A stretch of DNA of 64,000 nucleotides from Flavobacterium sp. CFS9 (GTDB lineage: Bacteria; Bacteroidota; Bacteroidia; Flavobacteriales; Flavobacteriaceae), in the NCBI RefSeq assembly GCF_041154745.1, contig NZ_AP031573.1:3596001-3660000 (forward strand), read 5' to 3'. Position numbers and translations under genes: made by a program. Of this stretch, positions 45,140-54,280 are shown in pieces (the stretch's first letter is position 1; every line of letters starts with the position of its first letter). Below the pieces are notes generated by a model. The model saw only the letters and a list, made by a program, of their open reading frames with translations, did not search any database and was not told where the DNA came from.

Positions 45140-48100
45140 TTATAGTTTTTCTATAATTCGAACTTCACCGTCTTTCTCCTCTTCGGTTAAAATATTGGAT
45201 TGTTTTTTACGATATGTTTCAAAAGTCCATTGTACAATTTTATTGTCAGGATATAACCTGGCTTGTTTTTGCAGCCATTCTTCCGCTTTTTGTGCCGAAG
45301 AAGTTTTCTCGATTGCCCAGGCCGTAATCAGTTGATTAGCTGGAAGAAAATTCATAACCGTGTTGTCAACTTTTGGGTTAAAAGCAATGATATTTTGTAA
45401 AGCGCTTTTAGCTTTGTTGGCATCGCCCAGGCTCATGTAACATTGATAATTGAGCCAATTTTCGAGCCTTTCGTCAATATTTTCGTCATACGGTTTTCCT
45501 ACTCCTAAATTTTCCGGCCATAATTTAGCATCCGAAATCAATTGTAATGCTTTTTTGTACTGCTTGTTTTTCATTTCGGCTAAAGCCTGCATCAATTTTG
45601 CTTCATGATACAATTGACGTCCAGCTGTAGCTCCTTCGAAGGGAAGGATTTGCAGTTTGGTCAGGAAAGTGTCGGCAGCAGTGTATTTTTTGTTCAGGAG
45701 CAGTGTTTTGGCATACAGCATTCCCATTACATAATTTTGAGGATGTTTTTTATAGAAGGGTTCTGCGGTTGCCAGTGCTTTGTCGAATTGTTTTTGACCA
45801 ATGTAGTATTCGGTTAAAAGTTTAGGATATCTCCAGCTTTGACTGTCTAGTTTAATTGCTTGCTGCAGACTGGATAAAACCAGTTGAGGATCGTTTTTAA
45901 ATAATGAAGCTTTGGCCGCATAAAAAGCAGGATCGGCAGGCAGATTGGCACAGTGCAAAAACAACTCTTTTGCTTTTGAGAGATTATCGCGATTCCATTC
46001 GATTAAAGCCAGATGGTATTTCAATTGCCATTGATGGTTCGTTTGGATTAATTTTTCCAGTATTTGTGCCGTTTCTCCACGGAAAGGGAAATTAATATCG
46101 GGCTGAATTTTGCTTAAATCAACGGTTTTGTTTTCTAAATAAGCTTTCCAATATACTATTTCAGCGTTCGGAAGGGCTAGCGAAAAAATCTTTAAGGCTT
46201 CTTCTTTACGGCCTATTTGGTCATATCCTATCGCTAACTCCAGATACGTTTGCTGTGGCATTTCGTTTTGAATCAAAGCTTTAAAATGCTGTTTTGATCC
46301 CTCTGACGAATCCCAAAGATATTTTTCAAAACCAACAAAATGATTGAGAGGATCTGCATTATGTATTGCAGTAAGAATTTCAGTTGCTTTACTTTTATTG
46401 TTTTGCAGACGATACAATACGGCAAGCAATTGCAGGCTTTCCACATTATTCTGATTGTTTTGTAAACTCTTTTCGGCATATTCAGCTGCTTTTGCAAGAT
46501 CATTTTCCCTAAAGTAAATTTTGCTTAAAGCGGTATAAGCAGAGCTTCTGAACTCAACGCTTGCTGCAGCGATATCAAAACCGTCTTTAGCATCGGTAGT
46601 ATTACCTAAATGCAGATTAGCCAGTCCGTAATAATAGTTGGCAGCAGGGTGATACGTATCAATAGATAAAGCTTTACTTGCTGAAAGGACAGCTTCCTGG
46701 TATTGAAATTTGCGAATTTGTAAAATCGCCAAATCAGCAAGGGCAGGAGCGTAGTTGGGATCTTTTTGAAGACAGGCTGTTAGTTTTTCTTCAGCTTTGA
46801 CATAATCTTTAAAACTAAGGTAATTTTTTCCTTGCAGATACAGTCCGTACACCGAGTTATGGTCAAAATCTTTAGGAATTTCTAACGGGCGGTTCAGATT
46901 TCCATCTTCGGGAGCTGAATTCCACACGAGTTTATTTTCGCCAAGTGTTAGTTTTAATTGGTTTGGATCAACAGCAATTGGAATAGAATCTTTGAAAGAT
47001 TGCAATGTATTTACCGAAATATCTTTGGAATAGATTTTTTTGCCATTGTCAAATACTTCCAGTTTTTCGTTTAGTTTTTGAAGCGGAGAAAAATAGATTT
47101 TAAGCCAGCCGTTTTCGTTTTTTACGTTTACGGCACCGTAATTATTTGCTTTCACAAATCCTTTGGTTTGTTTTACCGGAAACCAGTATTCTGTCCATAA
47201 ATCCGTTTGATAAGGGGCAAAGGAACGCTGTTTGAAAGGGGTTAAACTGCTGGTTTCACTTGCCTGATTGAACAGTCTTCCACTCTGGACTTCTACGTAT
47301 TGACCGTCGGTATCGGTTAATAATTTTTCCCAGATCATGCCTTGTTGAGACAATCCCCAGATCCATATTTTCTTGCCGGGTTTGTCGTCGTGATTGCCAT
47401 ATCTTCCCATTCCAAAATCTTCGTCATGGTAATATCCGCCAAAAAAATCGTCGTATTTACCAAAGACATGATACGATTTGTAACCGCCAAAATCATTGTT
47501 TTTGTAGAACGACAGGTCTTTACCATTTTCCTTGTCAATGGGCCATGAATTCTGTTCGCCATTGTGACCGATATAACTTTGTCCCGGGTAAATAAACTGC
47601 AGACTTTCAGCAGCTTTTATACCTGTATTCATCCAGGTGTAGTAAGGCTGTTCGATTTCGGTAGCATTGAACCAGAAGGAATTAGTCGTAAAATACGCTT
47701 TGTCTTTGGGTAAATTGATATCCAGTTTCCATGAAGTTCGCGTTAGCAGATCCAATACGCCAATCACACAGCTTACACTACCGTCTGCTCTGGTGAGAGT
47801 GACATAATCAACGGGAGTGGCGCAGTTAGGTGTGTGTCCGATGATGCCATAATTGCCCTCAACACCACCGCTCGTCCAGGGCCCGCGCATGGCAATATCT
47901 CTAAATTTGATGACATGATTGTTGTAAATAAAATCCTTTCCGGTTGATTTCTCAACAGCCGACCAAACTTTTCCGCCAATTTCAGGAAGAATCATGAGTT
48001 TGATGTAATCATTTTCCAGTTCGATAACTTTCCATTCTTTTTGCACAGGTTTATCGGTAAAACCGTCAAATCGAAAATACGGATACACCTTTGTGTCCGG

Positions 48101-48235
48101 TTTCGGAATGGGATCAGGATCCGAAAACGGGTAGGTGGTGAATACTTTTTTGTATTCTTTTATGGTGGGTTTATTTTGTGCGTTGACAAACAGACTTCCA
48201 AGGAGTAGAATCGGTAAGAAAGGTTTAAGGTTCAT
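45140..48235 (-). CDS. Exported DUF5107 and TPR-repeat protein
   Basis: After a signal peptide (PILLLGSLFVNAQ) the first 400 residues match DUF5107 (ENDYIKLMILPEIGGKVWSA, RDIAMRGPWTSGGVEGNYG, PYYTWMNTGIKAAESLQFI), which resembles galactose-mutarotase-like beta-sandwiches. Residues 450-1000 form about ten TPR-like repeats (AVLSASKALSIDTYHPAANYYY, LAKAAEYAEKSLQNNQNN). Many Bacteroidota PULs carry such fusions. A carbohydrate-active role is likely but no activity is established by sequence. It lies between the DUF6067-type and M1 genes; the 310-bp gap upstream contains a palindromic repeat. Confidence 0.88.
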   Translation of the reverse strand: MNLKPFLPILLLGSLFVNAQNKPTIKEYKKVFTTYPFSDPDPIPKPDTKVYPYFRFDGFTDKPVQKEWKVIELENDYIKLMILPEIGGKVWSAVEKSTGKDFIYNNHVIKFRDIAMRGPWTSGGVEGNYGIIGHTPNCATPVDYVTLTRADGSVSCVIGVLDLLTRTSWKLDINLPKDKAYFTTNSFWFNATEIEQPYYTWMNTGIKAAESLQFIYPGQSYIGHNGEQNSWPIDKENGKDLSFYKNNDFGGYKSYHVFGKYDDFFGGYYHDEDFGMGRYGNHDDKPGKKIWIWGLSQQGMIWEKLLTDTDGQYVEVQSGRLFNQASETSSLTPFKQRSFAPYQTDLWTEYWFPVKQTKGFVKANNYGAVNVKNENGWLKIYFSPLQKLNEKLEVFDNGKKIYSKDISVNTLQSFKDSIPIAVDPNQLKLTLGENKLVWNSAPEDGNLNRPLEIPKDFDHNSVYGLYLQGKNYLSFKDYVKAEEKLTACLQKDPNYAPALADLAILQIRKFQYQEAVLSASKALSIDTYHPAANYYYGLANLHLGNTTDAKDGFDIAAASVEFRSSAYTALSKIYFRENDLAKAAEYAEKSLQNNQNNVESLQLLAVLYRLQNNKSKATEILTAIHNADPLNHFVGFEKYLWDSSEGSKQHFKALIQNEMPQQTYLELAIGYDQIGRKEEALKIFSLALPNAEIVYWKAYLENKTVDLSKIQPDINFPFRGETAQILEKLIQTNHQWQLKYHLALIEWNRDNLSKAKELFLHCANLPADPAFYAAKASLFKNDPQLVLSSLQQAIKLDSQSWRYPKLLTEYYIGQKQFDKALATAEPFYKKHPQNYVMGMLYAKTLLLNKKYTAADTFLTKLQILPFEGATAGRQLYHEAKLMQALAEMKNKQYKKALQLISDAKLWPENLGVGKPYDENIDERLENWLNYQCYMSLGDANKAKSALQNIIAFNPKVDNTVMNFLPANQLITAWAIEKTSSAQKAEEWLQKQARLYPDNKIVQWTFETYRKKQSNILTEEEKDGEVRIIEKL

Positions 48236-48240
48236 ATGTT

Positions 48241-48545
48241 TGGTGTGAAGTGTTAGATGTTAGATGTGAAATGCTAGTTGTAAAATGTTAACTGTGAGAT
48301 TTGTTCTTAAATGTTTGATCTTTAGTTTTTTTGTCTTGTAAAACTTCTTGGTTTTAGATTATTCATTAGTCTTTTGATAAACTTCTTTACAATCTTGTCA
48401 TTTCGACGAAGGAGAAATCTTCGTTAGTAGCTCGACAAAGATTGTGGAGTTTCTTGTGGTGATTTCTCCTTCGTCGAAATGACAAACATGGCGTGTAATC
48501 GTCATGAAATTAAAGATGTTTTACATCTCACATTTTACCTCTCAC
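48241..48545. repeat. Stuttering repeats flanking a REP-like palindrome in the DUF6067-DUF5107 gap
   Basis: The 310-bp gap between two co-directional PUL genes begins with GTGAAGTGTTAGATG-type stutters (48245-48300) and ends with complementary CATCTCACATTTTACC text (48524-48542). Between them lies the perfect inverted repeat at 48395-48485. I see no promoter or gene in it. Confidence 0.5.
48395..48485. repeat. REP-like element with perfect 25-bp inverted arms
   Basis: The arms at 48395-48419 and 48461-48485 are perfect reverse complements (core TTTCGACGAAGGAGAAATC) separated by 41 bp. This motif is of the GTCATTTCGACGAAGGAG family common between flavobacterial genes. If transcribed with unit 2 it would form a large hairpin. 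Confidence 0.85.
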
Positions 48546-51500
48546 TTATTTCACAATCAACAACCAGCCTTTTCCTTTTGATACCGGTATTTCGTCTTTT
48601 GCGGTAAAGGTTTGTGCCGGTTGGAAATTCAAAATTTCAGGGGCAGTTATAGTTGCTTTTGCCGGATTGATTCCTAACTTTTTCCAGTCGATATTGAGTT
48701 TCACTTTTACATCCGTATCGGCCCAGCTTGCGATAGAGATTAAAGCGGTTCCGTTTTTTTTGTAAACCGTTGCGAGTACTTTGTCGTTAGCCGTTTTTAC
48801 CGGACAGTTTTCGCTCCAGTACCCAATCATTTCAGAACCTTTAATTCCGAAGGTATCCCATAACTTCCAGATAGGTCTCGGGTCGGCATTGTGGCTCCAT
48901 GGCATTCTGTTTGTCATTCCGTATACCATTCCTCTCCATGGATTTCCTCCGTCCTGTAGCATTTCACCCATTAACCCGAAAGGAATTCCACTTACTTCGG
49001 TTAGGAAAAAGTCAGGATTGTTTTTTTCGTAATCAAAATACTCTCCGAACCATAGTTTGTTGATGTATGGAAAGTGTTCCATGTACAAATTGGCACTGTT
49101 GTTAAATCCGTCACTTTTGTTGTACTGATTGGCACTGTGCAGGTCAATAATTCCGGGATGCCCGTCTTTGGTCAATACTCTTTTGATTCGTTTCATGGTA
49201 ATTCTGTCAAAAGCAACATCATCAAGGTAAACACCATCGATACCCACGTTTTGTGTCAGCCAGTTCATGCCTTCCACATAATAATTGTGCCAACGGTTCA
49301 TTCCGCTGTTTACAATTGCGGCATCTTTAATTTCAGGCACAAACCATGCAGCAATATAATCGTCTCCCACATGTTCCTGCAGCCAGGAAAATCCGCCTCC
49401 TTTACCCGGAGAGTAAATTTCATGCCCTAAACTTCTGAGAGCAAAAGTCTCATACGCTTTGTTTGAAACCTCTCTAACGGTATTGTAAATTTTTACTTTT
49501 AATCCTTTTTCATGCGCCTCATCGATATAGCTTTTCATTTTTTTAAATTCAATGAAAGGATAATTGATATACGGATTGATCGCATTTGCATGGTGAATAT
49601 TGATTACGGTTGCTCCTGTTTTGGCAATCGTATCGATATCGCTGTATTTGTGATAAAATTTAGCATTCCATTGAAAATCGGTATTTATGGTGTGGAAAGG
49701 CGTGATTAGTAAATTGAAATTATAATACAATACATCTCCTTTCTTCATGCTTCGGGCGCCGCTGTACGCATTCACTAAAACCGATTTTGGATCGGGAGTG
49801 ATGGTAATTCCTCCTTTATTTTCGTTCCCCCAGGAAGTTGGAAGCAATAAAGGTTTCTGCAAATAGAAATTGGTGTTTAACGGACGGCTGTATTTTTCAT
49901 CGCGTAACGAAAATTGCAATCCCGAATTTACATTTCCAATCCAGGCCCCATCCTGATTTTTGTGCGCAACATCCCATTTCCAGTCAAAAGTAGCAGGACG
50001 ATCGCCTCCTTTTTGACCTAATCCCATCATGTATTTTGCAGAAGAGAGCTGAATTGGCATTTGGAAATTGATATCATTAAACACAGCATCTTCAAGAGCT
50101 GTGATTTTTACCGTATACGTTAAAAAGCCATCAAATTCTAAAGAAGCATGTACATTCATTTCAAGTGTTTTTGATGTAGAAATACTTTCCCAGGAAACGG
50201 TTCCGCTTTCTTTTTTCAGAAATTTAAGACCTGCATTTTTCCATTGTAACGATTCTTTACCGGAGGCATCCAAAAAATGAAAAGCCAACGGAGCACTTAA
50301 AATGTCATTGGCTTTTGAACCAATTGTTGTCATTTCGGGTGTGAAATACGTTTGAATTTGTGTTGGAAAACCATTAGAGCCCAAAACTAATTTTCTACCC
50401 AATAAAGAGATTTCGGTATCCTTGACGGTTAGTGGCGTATAAGGCGCAATAACAGTATTATCCTGTGCTAAGGTTGAATTCAGCCATTTCAAACGTGTCA
50501 TTTTCTCGGGAGAATCGATACCGCCGTTTTTAGTAATTTCATTAGTCACTTTTATCTGAAGTACAATATCTTTTGATTTTCCATCGGCAATAACAGTCGC
50601 TTTACCGCTGTAAGTTCCTGCCGCTGCAGTTTCCGGAACATTGATACCGCACCACATAGCCTGTATTTTTCCTTTAGAAACTGAAACGGTATTGGTAAAA
50701 ACAGCTCCGTCGTATTTTGTTCCATCAGTATTGATACAGTTCAGGTCTTTCGCTTCGATTATGGCTCCGGTAGAACTGATTAAATTTGAAAAAGTAACTT
50801 TTAAGTTGTCAATATTCTGCAACGCATAAACGCCTAATTGAAACGCCAGATATTCACCTCTTAACGCCGTGTCGGAAAAGGTATTTTGAACGCCTTTTTG
50901 AATCCATCTTTGCGGCAAATCATTTTTCATTCGAATGGAATACAAACGGTCTTCCGGAAAAACCAGGAAGGAGCTACCGCTGTTTTTGGCAATAAGCTCT
51001 TTCGTTTCGGCCGCAGTTGCGATGACTTCCATCGGATAAAAACTGTTGAAAGCATTTACGCTCTGAATTTCGGTAACCGTACAATTGTCCGCTAAATTGG
51101 GTTTGATTTTGACAAGCCATTGTGCGTCTGCTTTATCTTCGGGTTTGGCGTAAACTCCTTTTGGATAGTTGGCATCACCTTCGTCGATGTACGGCATATA
51201 ATACACATAATACGTTCCTTTTCCTGAAACAGGTTCAAAAAAAACAGTACCCTTTTCTCTGTTGATGTCAGCCGTTTTTATATTTGAAATCGTTTTGCCG
51301 GAAGCATCCTGAACGATGATCTTTTTCAGTTCGGGCTTTTCGTCTCTTCTGCGCCATTCGATCGTAGTCTTGGCTACATTTCCGGTGCCGGTAAAGGCTA
51401 CTGCGACTCTGTGATTTCCCAGTAAATTAGGGTTCCAGCTGTCGTTACCGTCTGTATATTTTATTTGCGCAGTTAACGAAATACTGAAAACGAATAGGCA

Positions 51501-51551
51501 TAGCATCAATAGTCTACTCAAAATGGGTTTGTTTTTTAGGTTTGTTTTCAT
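48546..51551 (-). CDS. Large exported glycoside-hydrolase-like protein (DUF6067/GH123-related type)
   Basis: The signal peptide ends at SISLTAQ. The protein (1001 aa) has an N-terminal beta region, then TRLKWLNSTLAQDNTVIAPY, a conserved segment of the DUF6067-type glycoside hydrolase domain. A probable TIM barrel follows with INIHHANAINPYINYPF, KGLKVKIYNTVREVS and GIDGVYLDDVAFDR (about 768-781), where the acidic cluster may be catalytic. A C-terminal beta domain ends GWLLIVK. It is likely a surface or periplasmic glycosidase, possibly acting on GalNAc-containing glycans by analogy with distantly related barrels; that specificity is a guess. Confidence 0.82.
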   Translation of the reverse strand: MKTNLKNKPILSRLLMLCLFVFSISLTAQIKYTDGNDSWNPNLLGNHRVAVAFTGTGNVAKTTIEWRRRDEKPELKKIIVQDASGKTISNIKTADINREKGTVFFEPVSGKGTYYVYYMPYIDEGDANYPKGVYAKPEDKADAQWLVKIKPNLADNCTVTEIQSVNAFNSFYPMEVIATAAETKELIAKNSGSSFLVFPEDRLYSIRMKNDLPQRWIQKGVQNTFSDTALRGEYLAFQLGVYALQNIDNLKVTFSNLISSTGAIIEAKDLNCINTDGTKYDGAVFTNTVSVSKGKIQAMWCGINVPETAAAGTYSGKATVIADGKSKDIVLQIKVTNEITKNGGIDSPEKMTRLKWLNSTLAQDNTVIAPYTPLTVKDTEISLLGRKLVLGSNGFPTQIQTYFTPEMTTIGSKANDILSAPLAFHFLDASGKESLQWKNAGLKFLKKESGTVSWESISTSKTLEMNVHASLEFDGFLTYTVKITALEDAVFNDINFQMPIQLSSAKYMMGLGQKGGDRPATFDWKWDVAHKNQDGAWIGNVNSGLQFSLRDEKYSRPLNTNFYLQKPLLLPTSWGNENKGGITITPDPKSVLVNAYSGARSMKKGDVLYYNFNLLITPFHTINTDFQWNAKFYHKYSDIDTIAKTGATVINIHHANAINPYINYPFIEFKKMKSYIDEAHEKGLKVKIYNTVREVSNKAYETFALRSLGHEIYSPGKGGGFSWLQEHVGDDYIAAWFVPEIKDAAIVNSGMNRWHNYYVEGMNWLTQNVGIDGVYLDDVAFDRITMKRIKRVLTKDGHPGIIDLHSANQYNKSDGFNNSANLYMEHFPYINKLWFGEYFDYEKNNPDFFLTEVSGIPFGLMGEMLQDGGNPWRGMVYGMTNRMPWSHNADPRPIWKLWDTFGIKGSEMIGYWSENCPVKTANDKVLATVYKKNGTALISIASWADTDVKVKLNIDWKKLGINPAKATITAPEILNFQPAQTFTAKDEIPVSKGKGWLLIVK

Positions 51552-51562
51552 TGTTTTTTTTA

Positions 51563-51628
51563 TGTAAAATGTAAAATGTGAGTTGTGAGATGTTGGTTGG
51601 TTGGTTGGTTGTTGGTTGTTGGTTGTTG
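51563..51628. repeat. TGTGAGATG stutter and (TTGG)n / TTGGTTG microsatellite
   Basis: Just upstream of the DUF6067-type gene, GTAAAATGTGAGTTGTGAGATG runs into about five TTGG units and then TTGGTTG/TTGTTGG heptamers (51593-51628). Being in the 5' leader of a gene within an operon, length changes could affect spacing. The repeats are too short to call phase variation. Confidence 0.6.
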
Positions 51629-51709
51629 TAGATGATAAACTACAAATAATTTATTTTTTAGAGGATAAGTTTATAACTATCAACCACAAACTATCAACTT
51701 CAAATCAAG

Positions 51710-52699
51710 CTAATATACCGCTTTCCATCCGTTTTTTTTCCAGTAGGCGATAATGGGTTTATAAGGGCCGTATTTGTGTTGTTCTTCGGAGAAGTTATCA
51801 TTGAAAGGGCTGTGTGCATAGTCAATAGGTTTGCCCATTTTATTGGGGTAATCGAATGTTTTAGGATTCGGTCTGTCGTGTACGGAATCATCATTGACAT
51901 AGGCGGCGATATCAAGGGCTTGTAAGTCCGTAAGATATGGTTTTCCCAGACTGACTTTATCGTACGGCATATTGCTTTTTAACCATTGTGCCTGTTTGAT
52001 TACTCTATGCATGCTTGAACCCGGCTGATACCCGTATTGTCCCCAAAGAGGCGGGTAGGTGTAGCCTGATTTGTCGGCATTGTATTGTCCTTCACCGCTG
52101 TTTCCGTGGCAGCGGGCGCAGTTTTCGATAAACAGAGCTTTTCCTCGTTCAGGGCTTGCAGCTACATCCGGAAATTCAATTTCCAGATTTTTGGCACCTT
52201 TAAAATTGCCGTCTTTCGGTACAAATTTGCTGATCCATTTAAAGTAGGATAAAAAAGCGACCATTTCTTTGCTGTCCAGCGGAAGCGGTTTCCCGGAATG
52301 TGGACGCATGATACAATTGTTAACCCTTTCGGCCAGAGTAAGGACCTTATTTTCACGTCCGCGATATTGCGGATAATTGTCGTGTGAGGACATTAAATTA
52401 AAAGCATAAGGTTTTGTTCCTGCATCCTGGTGGCAGTTGGTACAATTCATTTTGTTGCCTAAATACTTTCCTTTGATGCCGTTTGGACCAATATAATATG
52501 CGGTTTTTAGCATTAACTCTCTTCCATAACGAACAGATTCTCCAAATTGATCGTCCGGAATTTTTGAGGTGTCAATGGTAATATACGAATCATCGTCGGC
52601 AGTTTTGCTGGCTAAGGTCTGCGAATTGGAAGTATTGCACGAATTGAAAACAACAATTGGCAATGCTGCAAAAAGTCCGATAAGAATTGTTTTTTTCAT
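51710..52699 (-). CDS. Dihaem c-type cytochrome lipoprotein, thiosulfate-dehydrogenase (TsdA)-like
   Basis: The lipobox is FNSC (Cys21). Two haem-binding sites are visible: CTNCH (86-90) and CARCH (194-198). The first domain follows the TsdA pattern: YGRELMLKTAYYIGPNG, GNKMNCTNCHQDAG, YPQYRGRENKVLTLAERVNNC (Cys129, the position of the unusual axial Cys ligand in TsdA), and GKPLPLDSKEMVAF. TsdA oxidises thiosulfate to tetrathionate; the related activity here is inferred. It lies 25 bp after the arylsulfotransferase-like gene and upstream of the DUF6067-type gene, an odd place for a redox protein. Confidence 0.85.
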   Translation of the reverse strand: MKKTILIGLFAALPIVVFNSCNTSNSQTLASKTADDDSYITIDTSKIPDDQFGESVRYGRELMLKTAYYIGPNGIKGKYLGNKMNCTNCHQDAGTKPYAFNLMSSHDNYPQYRGRENKVLTLAERVNNCIMRPHSGKPLPLDSKEMVAFLSYFKWISKFVPKDGNFKGAKNLEIEFPDVAASPERGKALFIENCARCHGNSGEGQYNADKSGYTYPPLWGQYGYQPGSSMHRVIKQAQWLKSNMPYDKVSLGKPYLTDLQALDIAAYVNDDSVHDRPNPKTFDYPNKMGKPIDYAHSPFNDNFSEEQHKYGPYKPIIAYWKKNGWKAVY

Positions 52700-52724
52700 G
52701 ATTTTTATTTTTTAAAGACTGACT

Positions 52725-54137
52725 TTAATTCAATAGAAACGGTTTTAAGTTTTCTTCAGGAATGAATTGCACCCGATAAGGCGGAATTTCAGATTCTAAT
52801 GCCCACAGTAAAACTCCTTTTTTATTGGTTAAAACCGTAATATGTCTTTTGGAACAACAAGCCAAAATGGTTTCTTTATCAATCATATAAGCGCTTCCCA
52901 TTCGGTCGTTGTAAATGTCTTTTGGCAATAGTATGTGGAAATCCAGTTGAACAGATTTATTCTTTTCATCTACTTTTAATGCAAAAACAGAAGATTGCTT
53001 TTTGTCGACTCCGTTGTCAAAAAACATCAGACTGCCTTCAGGATTGATGTGGGCGGCGTGTGCCTGAGAGAAATCGCTGTCTCCGGACATTTTTAGATTT
53101 CCTCCTCTGCCTAATTTCCAGAGTACCTTTCCGGTTTTGGCATCAATTTTCCAAATTTGACCGTTGTTGTAAAATGAGATCAGGAAATTACCGTCTTTGT
53201 CATAGTTTAAACTGTTGGCATGCATCCAGTCTTTCTTAGTTTTGAGCAGTTTTGTATCTTTCATGGGATCTAAATCATCAAAAACACTCCATTTCCAGAG
53301 TTGCTTTCCTTTTCTGTCCAGAATCAGAATTCCGTCCCCATTAATTGTATCTTTTTGTTTTCCGCCAATAGAACTTAGATCAGTTATTCTTTGATCGACA
53401 AACAAAGTCACAATTTCGTTTGCCGATTTTTTGATGATTTCGTGATGAATCACCTGTTTTAAATCGCCTTGTCCTTTTTTAATGTGAGTTAAAGTGTCTC
53501 CCTGTAAATTGATTTCGAGAATCTCACTTCCGTAACTTGTAGGTTCATCATTTTTCCCCAGAATAGCAATAATGCTTTGTTCTTTGGTAAAATGGGTCAC
53601 TTTAAAACCCGTTCCTTCAACGGTATGATACCATCTTAAATTACCTTTATAATCTACAATATAAGCAACTCCCGGTGTTTCTCTTTTGGCTAAAAGCAGA
53701 AAACCTTTTTTGAAATTATCGGGCAGTAATTCCGGTTTTGGACAGTTTGCTTTGAATTGTTTCTGAAGCCATTCCGGTAATTTTCTCGATTTAAAGGTGT
53801 ATATCTTACTGCTGTCTTTTTCTTTTCCATTGCTCGTGATTAACTGAAAGTGATATTGAGATTCAGGAGTAATATTGCAAAGGACCAAAGAATGAGACAG
53901 GCCAGCTTTTGAAACCGGAGAGCTTATTCTATTTTTTGCGCCTTTTTGAGCAGACCAATACTCGGCATAGACCTGAACATCTTCATTTGTGGTCACATCA
54001 ATCTGAATTTTCAATTCGTTGTTGCCATGAATACCAATGTTGATGTTCGTGACAGGAGTTCCCTGTTTTTTAGAACAGCTTACCACAATTAGCAGCAGGC
54101 AAATAAAAAATCCTTTAATTATTGCATTTTTAATCAT
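52725..54137 (-). CDS. Arylsulfate sulfotransferase (ASST)-family lipoprotein
   Basis: The start at 54137 gives MIKNAIIKGFFICLLLIVVSC with lipobox Cys21; the frame extends to 54176, but that adds 13 residues ahead of the signal. Beta-propeller text of the ASST family is present (DWMHANSLNYDKDGNFLISFYNNGQ, IDAKTGKVLWKLG, FSQAHAAHINPEGSLMFFDNG), including the His residues expected around the active site. An N-terminal Ig/FN3-like domain precedes it (about 25-110). ASSTs move sulfate between phenols without PAPS; here it may bind or remodel a sulfated substrate. It follows SusD2 by 143 bp. Confidence 0.85.
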   Translation of the reverse strand: MIKNAIIKGFFICLLLIVVSCSKKQGTPVTNINIGIHGNNELKIQIDVTTNEDVQVYAEYWSAQKGAKNRISSPVSKAGLSHSLVLCNITPESQYHFQLITSNGKEKDSSKIYTFKSRKLPEWLQKQFKANCPKPELLPDNFKKGFLLLAKRETPGVAYIVDYKGNLRWYHTVEGTGFKVTHFTKEQSIIAILGKNDEPTSYGSEILEINLQGDTLTHIKKGQGDLKQVIHHEIIKKSANEIVTLFVDQRITDLSSIGGKQKDTINGDGILILDRKGKQLWKWSVFDDLDPMKDTKLLKTKKDWMHANSLNYDKDGNFLISFYNNGQIWKIDAKTGKVLWKLGRGGNLKMSGDSDFSQAHAAHINPEGSLMFFDNGVDKKQSSVFALKVDEKNKSVQLDFHILLPKDIYNDRMGSAYMIDKETILACCSKRHITVLTNKKGVLLWALESEIPPYRVQFIPEENLKPFLLN

Positions 54138-54280
54138 TGGAAAGGGTTCTTTTAGGAAACAGAAAAGTTGTACCAAGTTTATTTATATTGTAGTTCAACG
54201 TTTTCCGGTATCACACGATTTATACTTAAAAATCAGGAACAGAACGTGAAAATAACGTCTGTTCCCGATCTGTTTTGTTA

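Noticed and set aside
51593..51628. Phase-variable microsatellite controlling the DUF6067-type gene
   Set aside because: The TTGG tract is short (about five units) and lies about 40 bp before the start, not within a promoter or the reading frame as far as can be seen.
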